This document shows positions 1-11,082 of a stretch of 64,000 nt of DNA, piece after piece. The translations under genes and the position numbers were made by a program. This stretch comes from Gnetum montanum. Lineage: Eukaryota; Streptophyta; Gnetopsida; Gnetales; Gnetaceae. The first letter of the stretch is position 1; every line of letters begins with the position of its first letter. Where the stretch lies: the NCBI GenBank assembly GCA_015680685.1, contig MNCI01025069.1, forward strand, positions 143,180-207,179. The letters are read 5' to 3'. A model generated the notes under the pieces. That model searched no databases, was not told where the DNA came from, and worked only from the letters and a program-made list of their open reading frames with translations.

Positions 1-29
1 CAGGGTTCTGTTCGGTCCGCCGCCTGCAG

Positions 30-370
30 CGCCATCTGTTCTGTCCGCAGCCCCTGTCACGCCCCTGTCCGCATCACTGTTCCTTCGCCGCACCGCGTCT
101 TCTGTGCTCCTGCCACCCTTTGCCCCTCTGCGTCGTTGTTTCTGCCGCGTTGTATCTGCATCGCTATTTTTGCATTGCCGCTGCCACCTCGCTCTGCGCC
201 GCCGTGCTGTCTCCTTTGCTATCGCGCTGCGTTGCTGTTTCTTCTGCGCCGCGCTGCTGTTTCTGCTACGGCCGCGTCGCTATTTCGCCGTCGCTCTCCA
301 CTGCGGCCACCTCGCTTTTCTGCCGCGTCCCCGCTTACTCCTGCCGAGCCTGCCGCTGCAGCATCGCCNA
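30..370. other. GC-rich low-complexity block, no supported gene
   Basis: A strongly GC-rich stretch dominated by short gccgc, ctgc and cgct units. It is unlike the AT-rich sequence that follows. It is open in several frames, but the translations are low-complexity Arg/Ala/Cys/Leu strings with no domain I recognise. The openness is what high GC alone produces. Confidence 0.6.
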
Positions 371-427
371 AAGTTCGTTGTTTTCTCAAAGTAGATTGAC
401 GAGTAACCGGTTGACTAGGGGTAGGAG

Positions 428-496
428 TATGAGTTCCTTGTTGAGATACTCTGTAAGAAAAGTCACTCATAAAATGTATGAGTTCCTTGTTGAGAT
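428..496 (+). repeat. 20-base direct repeat
   Basis: The 20-base word at 428-447 (beginning tatgagttcc) recurs exactly at 477-496. The two copies start 49 bases apart, just inside the right arm of the inverted repeat. The function is unknown. Confidence 0.75.
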
Positions 497-539
497 GACG
501 CTGCAGGTGGCGGACCGAACAGAACCCTGGAACCTACAA

Positions 540-1929
540 GAGAAGCCCCCTCCCAATCTCCTCTTCCCTAACGTGCTCCTCCCTCCCTGTTTTATAGCAG
601 CTGCCAGAGGGAGAAGAAACCTAACCCTAAGTGCAGCCACCCTTATCCACGTAAACCACCAAAAAAATAAAAAGACCCAAGAGATTTAAGCCTTAATTTA
701 TGTTTTATTTTTAGTGTATTTTTAATTTTAAAATTTTAAATTGTGATAAATTAAATTGGTTCAAACAAGGCCCTATGCCTAGCATGGGTGAAGTTGGTCA
801 CAACAGCTACATATAGCACAACTGGGATCTTCAATTTTTCTTGAAGAAACTAGATTGTGTGCTTCAAAGATATCACATGTATCCTACAACACTTGCTTAT
901 CAATTATTCATAACTAATATGTTTCTAATCCTCTTATTTGCTCTTGTGGTGTGGGGCATTTCTCTTTGTCCTTGTACAAATCACTTCCTTATCCTCTTAG
1001 TATTCATAATTGGTAAGATAATGAGAGATACATTAGTATGAATGGTATTTTAAACTTCTTTCTTCTTGTTTTTACTTACTTTCTATTTCATGTACATCAA
1101 TGCATGCACATATGTGCTTCATCATCCATTATTATGACTCCATTATTTATGATTTCGTAAACATTACATTAACATTGTGTTTACTTATGATCTCATGTAT
1201 TGGCTTTGTGATTATCTTCATTCTTGTGAAATGCTTTTCATGACTTCTAGTTGGTATTCGTAGGTTTTGGTATCTAATTGTTGTAACTCATATGTTAAAG
1301 GTCACTTACAATTGCTTTCTTCTTCATAACATGGTTTATGAGTGTTTACAATGGAACTTTGATTTACACTTTCTTCTTCTTCTTTTTCCTTTATTGTTTA
1401 ATCTCCTTATTTATACGTTATTCTTTTTTCCTTGGTCGTGGTTATTCTTTATATGGTACGATGTGTTGTGTGCCATGATCATTTAATGGGAATGGTTGAA
1501 TCCATGGCTAATGAGCAATAGAGTAGACCTTATGCCCAACCATAAAGATCACAAGCACTCACATGTAATCTGATCAAATTCCATGGATGGGACTAATGTG
1601 GTATCTAGATCATTTTTCTACCCTAGAGGGAAGGTTTTTCAATATTTGTTGTAAGGATGAATATGCGTAAAAGTACCCCAAAACCATTAAGCCTTTCCTT
1701 TTCATTATTGTTTTGCAACTTCTTTGTTGTTGAAGAAGTATGTTGTATTCATGAGGCCTTTGTACATAATATAGTTGTTTGTTCCAAAAAAGAAGTGTCA
1801 TTTACAAACTAAGAGTTTGTAAAAGGAGAGAATTTAAAGTTGGTTGGACAACACAAAAAGCCAACCTCTTCAAAAGGCAAGATAAAAATGAGAGGGGAGA
1901 CAAGATCTCTATTGTAACCTATTCTATAA
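540..1929. other. Intergenic DNA, no gene seen
   Basis: Positions 540-660 are pyrimidine-rich and the rest is AT-rich. Short open stretches at 841-1041 and 1292-1486 encode hydrophobic, low-complexity peptides with no recognisable domain. I see no RNA gene or mobile-element end here. Confidence 0.5.
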
Positions 1930-2145
1930 ACAAGAAAAAGGGGTAAAAGAATCCTTACGTTAAGCCATTGAATAAACAAAAGCTACCCATCTTTAAATTA
2001 TTAAAAAAGATGAATTAAAGGGAGCTCTCGAAGCAACCACAAAAAGAGTGAAAGAATCCCTTTGTTAAACCATTGGATGAACAACAGCTACCCAACTTTC
2101 AATTATGAAAGAAGATGGATCAAAGACAGCTATTGAAGCAACCAC
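1930..2145 (+). repeat. Diverged tandem duplication, unit about 108 bases
   Basis: Positions 1930-2040 and 2038-2145 are two copies of one unit that share words such as gaatcc, agctaccca and gaagcaaccac in the same order. They differ by scattered substitutions and small indels, so the duplication is old. No coding content is evident. Confidence 0.7.
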
Positions 2146-3266
2146 AAAGCATCTTACTACAATGTGACCTAACACCAAACTTCAACAACACCGGTCTCAT
2201 GTAGTCCACGCTGAAGTATCTTAAGCTTTGCTTATGTCAAGTTAAAGTGCATCATATCCACGTAAATAACCTGACAAATTCATAGCTATCCGTTGCAGCG
2301 AACTTGTTTAAAAATAAAAACAGCTGTTAAAGGTTCTAATCTCAAATGGGAAATTTTACACGCTCACTTGCGAGCCGCAAGACCAGGAATTCTATTTTTA
2401 AAAATTACACTCAATCATATTCATATATCTTTCTTTTCCCCGTGAAAAAAAGTTCTCTGGGACTCCAAATTTCTCTATTACCTGCTTTGTAAAGGATATC
2501 TTCCTGCACTGTATCCATATGGTGGTCCAATAACAAGTCCACAAAACCAACACCAACCTAACACCCTACATCCACATGACCCACCATACCATTAAGGAAT
2601 TTGGCACACACAGAAAGATCGATAAAAATTAACTTCAGGAAAGGATAATTTTACTGTTTTTTATCATTCCAAACAAGAGAGGTGAAAAGCTGAAGGACAT
2701 AGTAAAAGTTGTTTCCATTTCAACTTCAAAAAACTATCAAAGCTCTTGCTTATTTATTTGAATCTCAATTTCTCATTGCACCGGTAAGATAATCTGAAAA
2801 GCAGCCATTTTTATTGCAATTTCTTTGTCACTGTTTTTTTAATTACCATACACCGTTAATAAAACTAGTACATAAAACATTGAATGGTTTATAAGTTGAT
2901 ACTTATGCTGCGTTTTCATTGACCACCAAATTATAGTTCAATAGCATAATGAAAAAAGCAAATATACAAGAAAACATTTCTTTTATCATTACAGGCACAG
3001 CTATGACCACCTGCACAAAAGTGATGTGGTTCATGCTGCTACAAATACACAAAACAGGGATCAGTCTCAAAAAACGATATCCCTGTCCAACTTACAATGG
3101 GTAAATCTGAAACCTCACACATCTAATTTGGATATACCATAACACTGAAACCTTGGACACTACAGAATTTTTACAGGTAAATCATGTACATGAATGTACA
3201 AATAATTGGTCATTTAAAAACAATATATAATAGTATAGAGAATTCTATACATGTAAAGATAACTTC
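2146..3266. other. Intergenic DNA and galactinol synthase 3' flank
   Basis: AT-rich sequence with no supported gene. The part nearest 3266 is expected to hold the 3' untranslated region of the minus-strand galactinol synthase. I cannot place the transcript end. Confidence 0.45.
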
Positions 3267-3272
3267 TTTATT
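3267..3272 (-). terminator. Candidate polyadenylation signal overlapping the stop codon
   Basis: AATAAA on the minus strand overlaps the TAA stop (3273-3271) of galactinol synthase. It is very close to the coding end, so a signal further downstream (below 3267) may be the one used. Confidence 0.3.
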
Positions 3273-4885
3273 AGGCAGCAGGTGGAGCAGGCTGAAGCTT
3301 GATCGTATTAGGCATTACATTGCCCATGGAATTAGGAATTTTGGCTGATCTCCCATCCGATTCATGGACTACTGCCTTCAAATCCAGTGATTGGTCGTTG
3401 TAAATGTCCCACCATTTCCTGACCAACTCCTTTATGTCATGCCTGTCCATGTTCTCCTCCTTCCCTGTGAATCTCCATGGCTTGGATCCCTGCAATAACA
3501 AAATATACTTAGATTCAACCTTGAATAAGAGGATAAAATTCCATTTCAAAAAATCTAAAGCAAGACCAAACTATAGAACAGAAAAGGGTTACTTACAGCA
3601 GCACAATAGTGAACAACTTTAACTGCTTCAAGGTCCACATTTTCAGGATGACGCCAGAGCATTGCTAGTACAAGGTTGTATTCCAGAGGGATTGGCTTGT
3701 ATATCTTTGAGAAGTACATGTTGAGAAAATCCTGCCGACAGAAAATATCGAAAAGTGAAATCAGATGGCAATTTAAGTGTTTAGTAGGTAACAGTTAATA
3801 CTGAATCAAGAAGGGAATTTTGGTATTTGGAATTTTTTAGTGCTAAGTCACCAACCTGCTCAGCAAACAAGGTAGGCACTGTAACTCTTAAAGTCTCCAT
3901 CAGGTTTTTGAAAATGGATTTGCTTGGCTCAAACACAAACATTCCTGCATTGAAATACAGGGAAGGTCTTTTGCCTAATTTTTCTTCTGGCCATGAAACT
4001 TTATCAGGACACTGCTGGCAGTAGCCAATCTTGTACTGTGGACTGTAGCTCCAGGTCTTCTCACAAAAGCAGTCCATCACCGCGTAGAAATAGCCATCAG
4101 TAGTGGCAAACAGATCGTCTATGTTGGCAAACACTTGAATGTCGGCATCAAGATACACCATCTTCTTGTATTCCTCAAACTGCAATTTCAGATCACCATT
4201 TGAAAAAATATTACACTTGGATCCATTTCAGAGTACAGTCATAGTTTCAAGACAAAAGAAGGTAAGAACCCTCAAAATCCACAATCCACAGTAGCCCAAA
4301 AGGTTACTAAATCCGTTTTAGGAACCAAAATTTCATGTCAATGCAAGAAGTTAAAAACAGATACCCACTAAAAGTCAAAAACAGCAACAAATCAAATATA
4401 ACTTTCCCAGCATCCAGAAAACATGAAAATTCAGAACCGCAAAGTGGCATGGGCCCACAAACGTCATCCACATGCAATAAATCCAGATAGAACTCAAAAA
4501 GAAAACGGCTTGACAGATTCAGATACTGAACTACTAAATAAAGCGGATATTCTGGCAACATGGTGGATAAGTGGATCAAATAAGTAACAATTAAAAAGAA
4601 TCAACCGACCTCCCAGATGCGCAGCTTGGAGTAATTAAGAACATAGTAGTCCATGGCATATCGGACTTTGTGATTCTGGGGAGGATTGATGGGCTGAATC
4701 TCCCTAACAATACAGCCCTGGTTCAAGAGCAGACACCTGTGTTCATGAGGAACATCAGGCAGCACAGCAACAACCAGAGGATAAGCACTCCCCACTTTTC
4801 TCAGGCCCTTTGCAAGACCCACAACTCCTTTGACATAATCTCCTGAACCAGCAAGAAACGTCACATATGCTCTGTCTGCCTCCAT
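3271..4885 (-). CDS. GolS: Galactinol synthase (GT8 family), four exons
   Basis: Makes galactinol from UDP-galactose and myo-inositol, the first committed step of raffinose-family oligosaccharide synthesis; the enzyme is cytosolic in known plants. Exons read on the minus strand are 4885-4610, 4179-3856, 3731-3597 and 3489-3271, all joined in phase 0 by GT-AG introns of 430, 124 and 107 bases. The product is 317 residues, slightly below the usual 325-345. Visible motifs are AYVTFLAGSGDYVKG near the N-terminus, LPDVPHEHR, the metal-binding DxD as YLDADIQVF (DGD in many relatives), the Cys-rich CFCEKTW...GYCQQCPDK, YFNAGMFVFEPS, HYCAAGSKPW, and a C-terminal APPAA that resembles the family's APSAA pentapeptide. 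The ATG at 4885 is chosen because the frame is closed upstream by a stop just above 4966 and no other ATG lies between. No frameshift or internal stop is seen, so the gene looks functional. Confidence 0.95.
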
Positions 4886-5023
4886 GATATCTCTCCCTTT
4901 CTCAAACTGCGACTCAACCCAAAATCTCAAATCTTTCTTCACACCACTCCAACTCTCCAACTCTTCTCAATTCTCAACAATGTCCTTGGTTTGCAGTGGA
5001 AATCCTGAGTCACAGGCCTGCTC

Positions 5024-5031
5024 ATTTATAA
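5024..5031 (-). promoter_or_regulatory. TATA box of galactinol synthase
   Basis: TTATAAAT on the minus strand lies 139-146 bases upstream of the ATG at 4885. A start site about 30 bases downstream would give a 5' untranslated region of roughly 110 bases. The position and match are good for a plant core promoter. Confidence 0.65.
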
Positions 5032-5092
5032 CCCACAAAGCCCAGCAATGTCACTTTCCAGGAAGCCGCCCGAGAACCTGCCATTCAAGTGA

Positions 5093-5098
5093 ACGTGG
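5093..5098 (+). promoter_or_regulatory. ACGTGG core (ABRE/G-box-like)
   Basis: ACGTGG lies about 65 bases upstream of the TATA box. The ACGT core is shared by ABRE and G-box sites bound by plant bZIP and bHLH factors. It is only a partial match to the full ABRE consensus and short enough to occur by chance. Confidence 0.35.
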
Positions 5099-5158
5099 AA
5101 CTAGCTGTTATTGCCTAGTGCTCATGCTGCCTGCATTGTGAAATGGGAAGGCCATGCT

Positions 5159-5314
5159 GTCGGTTTCCAGGAAGTTCCAAAATCTTGGATAAGATAAAAG
5201 AGATATCTTATTATGTCGGTTGGATCAAGCCCGCTTTTGTTGAACTGTATTCCCTTTTTCTCGGCCTGGTACAGGTCTACAATCAACCACCGATCCCAAG
5301 TGGGTGTGGTCGGC
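5159..5314 (-). promoter_or_regulatory. Cluster of three DRE/CRT cores
   Basis: Three matches to the DREB/CBF core (A/G)CCGAC sit on the gene's own strand upstream of the TATA box: ACCGAC at 5164-5159, ACCGAC at 5220-5215 (extended ACCGACAT, like the classical rd29A site) and GCCGAC at 5314-5309. Three cores within 160 bases on one strand are more than expected in this AT-rich DNA. Cold- and drought-induced galactinol synthases in Arabidopsis are known DREB/CBF targets, so a stress-responsive promoter is a reasonable inference. Confidence 0.55.
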
Positions 5315-5422
5315 ACGATATTGTTTAAGTACTGGTAAGTGGTTTCTCTCTGCTAATGGCGTGGCTTTCTCCGATTAGTGTAGCTCATTCTGTCTGGTCA
5401 CTGCTACACTGGGCAGCTACTG

Positions 5423-5446
5423 GAACTTTCTTGAACGAGAAGTTTC
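5423..5446. promoter_or_regulatory. Heat-shock element
   Basis: The units GAA (5423), TTC (5428) and GAA (5433) follow the nGAAnnTTCnnGAAn spacing exactly. A further GAAnnTTC pair follows at 5439-5446. The site is about 400 bases upstream of the TATA box. Arabidopsis GolS1 is a heat-shock-factor target, which gives the match more weight. Confidence 0.5.
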
Positions 5447-5449
5447 GTC

Positions 5450-7500
5450 AATTTGAATGCTATTGAATGGTTAGGTGAGATTTTATTGATCCGGATAACG
5501 GGGGACACCTTATTCGGAAATGTTCATACGATGGAGAGCTGAAGGGATTTTAGTAAAGCCCGTGACAGGAAGATTGGTTGTACCCTGTAGCTCCAGATTT
5601 CGGTCACAAAAGTAGACTTTTATGTGCGGTTAGGTGACACAGGTAGTCAAACAGAATATCGCAACACATGAGAATTTACAAGCACCCGGAACCTGCCGGC
5701 TGGAGAATATGCCAACGGATCAGAAGATTCCATCGTTCAGGCCGATTCGCTTCGAATATTAAATGTTGAGGAATCTAAAGCTGATATTTTCAGAAACTTT
5801 CTTTGCAGAGTTCGGTATGCGCATGCAATTCCAATATCATTCCAAGTATAACTTGGTCCAAGATCGTTTTTATGTTCCCAACAGCAAATGATCTTGCTTC
5901 GTAATATTTCATTCCTTGGAAATATAACTAATTAATTCTGTTTCAGATGCACTGCTCAGGAAAATTAAGGGTCGGCAGAGTACCAGCGTTACCCTTTTTT
6001 ATCTTATATGACCATGCATAATATAATAGTGTCTGCGTGCCGTTCTCTAGTCATTTTCTTTATTAATTACGACATATACGTATGCATGCATGATCCCAGA
6101 CAAGAAATCACGAAAATTCGGTTGGTCATCAAAACCAGCCACTCAAACAATCTACAGTGATTGTGATGGAACTTAGGGGATAAAAATATGTATGAACTGG
6201 TAGAACGTATCAGATGGTTTTGTTTCAACACGAGAATTGGATAAGTTGCATTAATCATTTCAAGAGATGGCAACCTTTAACTTGTTAGGTGTGCTCAATA
6301 CATTGGAACAAAGCTGAGATTATAATGACGTTGCACGTTGTTTTACACCTAAAGAGTTCGTTGAGATTGAACTTGTACCTCTTCTTTGGACTGTTATTTG
6401 ATCAGCAAGATGTTGAAGTTTTGGCTTCAGCTTTTAACTTTACCAGGACATTTCCCTTCCAGTATAAAATCAATAGGTATGAATCCCAGCTTGGCACCCC
6501 TTATAAGCCAAATTATGCAATGAAAATGACGCCAACTCAAGTGGCAAGACCTTGTGTGCCCATATGTTGTAATAGTATCACTTGTGGATACACTGGTTCT
6601 TCTGTTGAGTGTGCATTGTAGTAATAACGGCAAAATCCTCTTAAATATTTATCATATGGTACCACTGTGGCAACGTAAGGGAATCTTTTGCTCTTACCTA
6701 GGTAGCTAGTTGCATTATGATTATGTGCATTAAAGTATATGTCCTGGATTTCGTATACAACCATCCCACTGCACTTGTTTTTGAAATGTTTGAAATGTTC
6801 GGTGCAACCATTTCCGTATGTAGAAAGTGCGTTAAATAATGAAAGAAATTTGGCGTCGAACACAAAATCGTATTGTTAAGCATAGCCCAAATAAGGTTTT
6901 CTTCCATCTGGCTAGGGTAACAGCAGTGAAAATTTTGATTCGCCGTTTTTTTTTTCTGAGTAAAGACTTTTCAGAATTCATGCACTTAGAGTGGACATAA
7001 TCAAAGAAATTAATAAAATTAAAGGAAAAAATTTGTATTACATGGTACTGTACAAACTCAATAAAGACATAATTGAGATACATACAACCATGGTTAAATT
7101 ATCATCATCATCCTAGCTTTATCCTAACAATTAGGGTTAACTATATAAGTTCCTTTTTCCTATTGGTATCTGTGAAGAGCTAGAACTCTGGTTTTTTTCA
7201 GTTTCTCCAAATCATCTTCAATTATTTTTTCATCATTTTGGTCTTTCTTTTGGTGGCTTTTCTAGAACAATGATGTAGCAATCCTTTTTTGTACGCTCAT
7301 TATCTGATTTTCTGATTTTCTTTGCACATGTACAAGCCATCTACGTCACTATTCTTATAACTTATTCTTATAACTTAATAGAAATAAAAATCACTCTACG
7401 TCACTATACTTATAACTTAATAGAAATAAAAATCACTCTAAGTCTGTATTATACAGTTACAAACACTGTTACATAGAAAATGAAATCAATGGAAGTATTT
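5450..7500. other. Intergenic DNA between GolS and its broken copy
   Basis: No supported gene. Open stretches on both strands at about 6289-6863 overlap each other and match no family I know. A duplicated word, acttataacttaatagaaataaaaa-like, occurs around 7350-7440. The rest is featureless AT-rich DNA. Confidence 0.4.
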
Positions 7501-7519
7501 TTAAGGACAAAAAAGCATT

Positions 7520-8935
7520 TTTGGTGCAAAAGTGATACTCTGAGCCAGTCAAATCCAGTGTCTTAATACCCATATTTAATTGATGTAACATCACTGAAGG
7601 AATTCGACGTGTTTGCTGATTCACAAATCTTTCAGTACATCCCGAATTCAAATCCAGAGATGGATCATTCCATATATACACACCTGTCACCACAATCTTC
7701 ACATTTTCCATGCTCATGTTGTCCCCTTCTCCTCTGTATTTCTATGGCTTGGAGGCCTAAAATCTACCCTAGAACCTAACAAGGGTCTCAAGAATACATG
7801 AAAAGAAAGTATAAAGCAATAAAATGGTATAATTCCACAATTCCTGGATAATTCCAAAACAAGGGTAGTATCATGTTGTATTCCTCGGAAGCTTTTTTTG
7901 AAATCCTACTAAATTATATGTCAAGAAAATCGTATTCCAGTGCAAAAGAGTTTCAATATTCAGTTATGCTAACCCTATTTGTGTAAAAATTCAACTTATC
8001 AACCTTTCAAAATGCAAAGGAATTTCCTTATCTGAGATTATCAAACGGCCAGAACATCATATATTTTCAAGTATCACTGAAACTACTTGTTCAGCAAGAG
8101 GAGCTGCCTTGGTGACCATGACAGGCTCCGTCATGCCCTTGAAGGTGTCTTTTACAAGATGGAAAACAAACATTTCTACATTGAAATACACCGGACATTT
8201 TTGGCCAACTTCTTTAGTTGGCCATGAAATCTTATTGGTTAAGAGTTTTGGCATGGAGAATCATTCCGGTGGGTAACGCTAACTTATAAAAAAAAATTGA
8301 AAACTGTTATGGTTAAATCAAAGGGTCAAAATAGACATAGGTAAAAATTAAAATTCCGTTTCAGTTTCGGAAATCTTAACAGTGCATAAGTACCCTCCTC
8401 TGTATCGAGTTGAATGCTTGAATTCCTCCGTACCTTCTCATAGAAGCAGTCCATCACACCATAGAAATACTTTTCAGAAAAGCAAACAGATGATCAAGAT
8501 TTGCAAAGACTTGGGTATTAGCATCTAGATGTATCGTCTTTTTGTATTCAATTATTCAAGAAGATGCAAACAAGCAAAATCAAAACCAACTCAAATTTCC
8601 CTTCAGCAAACACAACCAAAAAAATATATTGAACAAATAGTGCAATTCCCACCTCCCAAATCCTAAACCTTGAGAAGTTAAGGGTGTAATAGGATTTTGC
8701 AAACTGTATGTCATGAGTTTCTCGAGGACTGATGGGCTGAATCTGATGAACAGTGCACCCCTGTTGTTGACATTCTGTAGGAGATTTCTGTGTTCATGAG
8801 GAACATCAGGCAGAATTGCGCCAATCACTAGATATTCACTGCTCACTCTCCTCAGACTTTTCTTCAGGTAGATAAACTCCCATATGATAATTCCAACCAA
8901 CCTGCGAGAAAAGCAATTCTTTTCATACCTTTTCA
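7520..8935 (-). pseudogene. Broken galactinol synthase copy
   Basis: Relics of all four exons lie in the right order on the same strand as the intact gene. Exon 1 is about 8930-8650 (FLAG, then LPDVPHEHR). Exon 2 is split into about 8550-8430 (EYKK...DANTQVFANLDHLF) and 8250-8085 (ISWPTKE, YFNVEMFVF, PLAEQ). Exon 3 is about 7935-7865. Exon 4 is about 7750-7600 (ASKP, stop, KYRGEGDNM...NDPSLDL). Damage includes TGG to TAG in the KPW motif, a frameshift after the DHLF segment, about 130 extra bases inside exon 2, and the catalytic DAD changed to DAN. Same orientation and proximity suggest an old tandem duplication. Confidence 0.88.
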
Positions 8936-9087
8936 GAGATGAACACAACTCTCAACACAAGCCTTTCTAAAAGAGTTGCAAACTTGCAATCAATTATTAT
9001 GAAAAATGAAAAATCTTGCCTCCCAAAAATGCAAATCAAGTTGTCTCCTTATGAAGCCTACAAAAATCAATATGACTAGCATTACGT

Positions 9088-9226
9088 TGTACCGAGCCAA
9101 ATTGTTATGAAAAATGAAAATTCTTGCATCAAGAAGGGAAACTTTGCAAAATTATCNTGTACCGAGCCAAATTGTTATGAAAAATGAAAATTCTTGCATC
9201 AAGAAGGGAAACTTTGCAAAATTATC
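9088..9226 (+). repeat. Exact 69-base duplication on either side of an N
   Basis: Positions 9088-9156 and 9158-9226 are identical, with a single N at 9157 between them. This is the signature of two overlapping contig ends joined without merging. It is probably an assembly artefact and not a genomic repeat. Confidence 0.85.
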
Positions 9227-10158
9227 CTTTTGTAGTTTCTCTTATTATTTTAGTGCAAAAATGCAAATAAAATTGTTTGCTTAGGTCGCCTGCAAAATCA
9301 ATGTGACTAACATTACATTGCACCATGTCCTATAAGATGTTATTTTTATTCAATAACCACATCTCCGATTTAAAAATGAACATGTATTTACTTAGGAATT
9401 CCATTGCTGCTCCACGTTTGGTGACATCATTTGCACAAGTTTTACTCCAATTAGCTGCAATATTCAGAAATGCTGGACTATGTTAGAGAGAACCGTAGAA
9501 TATTCGAAAAAGTACTGTATAACTTGAAGTATGGGGGGTGTCGGACCCGAAAAGAAATTTTATTGAAATTAAAGGGGCATCAATTACAACANCTTTGTAC
9601 GTCTTTGAATGTAATTTTCAATGTTTCATAAAAATCACATCCCGTAGTGAAAACGGGAGATCAACCTTCCTTTAAAAAGCCAAAACATCAAAATTAGGAA
9701 ACCAGTAGATGATTTAAAATTGTCCTTTGGCATAGGAAACCCAATAAAAATAAAACGGGAAATTTCAGTTGTTTCAAGAACAATATGTTCACAGATGTTT
9801 TGACTGCACAGCCATTATTATTCGCCGAGGGGAAACCAGGCGTATTAGAGGGCTGAGTGTGTAGTTTTATTTTGCCAACTTAAAGTATTAATTTTATGTG
9901 TGTTTAGTAAAACTTCAATCATGTGGAGAAACTTTGATTATAAAAATATGGGTAGGCCCACAAACACAAGTTTTGATTACACGTTAGGAATCTATTTGTA
10001 ATAGATATAGAGGAAAAACATCATGGATGTCATTGCATAGTGTTAATTTTGTTGGTATCTTTGAAATAGTTCTTTTGGTATTGTTCAAAGTCTCAACGTA
10101 GCAAGTTTGATTGTACATCTACATAGGTGCACAAACACAACTAAGTGTAATTGTACAT
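9227..10158. other. Intergenic DNA, no gene seen
   Basis: AT-rich sequence with one N at 9592. I find no coding frame, RNA gene or repeat boundary that I can support. Confidence 0.45.
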
Positions 10159-10480
10159 ATGGATAGGCCCCACAACCATGGTTTTTCATTGATGTAAATG
10201 ACATCATTTATTCAAGATATAAACATGTTCATGGATAGGCCCCACAACCATGGCTTTTCATTAATGTAAATGGTATCATTTAGTCAAAGAAATAGGCATG
10301 TTTGGGTGAAAACAACTATCCAATTTGCAAGTGGACAATTAATTTTTTTTGTATATATGGATAGGCTTGACAAACACTACTTTTCATTGATGTAAATGGT
10401 GTCATTTATTCAAAGAAATAGACATGTTGGATTGAAAACTTCTATCCAATTTGCAAGTGGATTGAAAATCAATGATAGCA
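10159..10480 (+). repeat. Three diverged tandem copies beginning tggatagg
   Basis: Units start at 10159, 10232 and 10358, each with tggatagg(c/t)...cac/aac followed by ttttcatt(g/a)atgtaaatg and an atcattta or tcattta word. The second and third also share caaagaaatag and atccaatttgcaagtgga. A related fragment (atccaatttgcaa, atcaatgatagcat) occurs at about 36800-36935. Non-coding. Confidence 0.7.
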
Positions 10481-10945
10481 CAGTCATATATCAAGAATGA
10501 TCTGTATCTTGGCATCTATTATTCGTTGAATCCTCCAAATCCATGCAAGAAATGTCATTATCTTGTGTTCCATATTTCGATGGGAACTCCTCACTCATCA
10601 TCGCCTATGATTTTTGAAGCTAATCCTTCTCCTTAGACTATAAGAATACTTTTGCATAATCATAGAGAAGGAAGCTAAGCTCACAACAAATCAATCAACC
10701 TGCATAAGTATAACACGGTGAGTGCTCAGAATCTTGGCTTTCTAGACTTTCTATTTTTCTTGCATTGAATGTTCATATTTTTATTTTTTCATAGAGTATT
10801 TTCATATTCATCTTCCAATCTTTCTAATTTTTGTTCTTTGTCTTTTATTTCTAAAACATTTAATTCTTGAGTTTAATTCTTGTTCTTTGTATTTAATTCG
10901 TAAAACTTTTAATTCTTGAGTTTACCATCTAATCTTTGTTTTACT
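10481..10945. other. T-rich intergenic DNA
   Basis: Contains two imperfect copies of a tttaattcttgagttta word (about 10858 and 10908). No gene is seen. Confidence 0.4.
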
Positions 10946-11082
10946 GTTTTTTCTTATTTTTCCTGCTATATCTTTTGGAATGGATTGTTATTAATCAAAT
11001 TTCAATTATTTCCNTTTTTTTCTTATTTTTCTTGCTATATCTTTTGGAATGGATTGTTATTAATCAAATTTCAATTATTTCC
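10946..11082 (+). repeat. 68-base duplication on either side of an N
   Basis: Positions 10946-11013 and 11015-11082 are nearly identical and are separated by a single N at 11014. As at 9157, this looks like an unmerged contig overlap. Confidence 0.8.

Larger units (their letters stand above)
1..529. repeat. 29-base inverted repeat pair, possible terminal repeats
   Basis: Bases 1-29 and 501-529 are reverse complements at 28 of 29 positions. Together they bracket about 470 bases of GC-rich sequence. This could be a small terminal-inverted-repeat element, but the left arm starts at the first base of the window, so the repeat may extend further left and no target duplication can be tested. A single N lies at 369. 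Confidence 0.6.

Noticed and set aside
104-689. Overlapping open frames in the GC-rich block
   Set aside because: They are open in several frames at once, low in complexity and match no domain. High GC alone explains them.
4886-4960. Longer galactinol synthase start upstream of 4885
   Set aside because: The extension begins with TTG, not ATG, its residues are not conserved in the family, and a stop lies just upstream.
6289-6863. Open frames on both strands, about 110 codons each
   Set aside because: They overlap on opposite strands, match nothing I recognise and lack splice or promoter context.
10159-10480. Spaced repeats resembling a CRISPR array
   Set aside because: The units are long and diverged with no uniform spacers, and the window is plant nuclear DNA.
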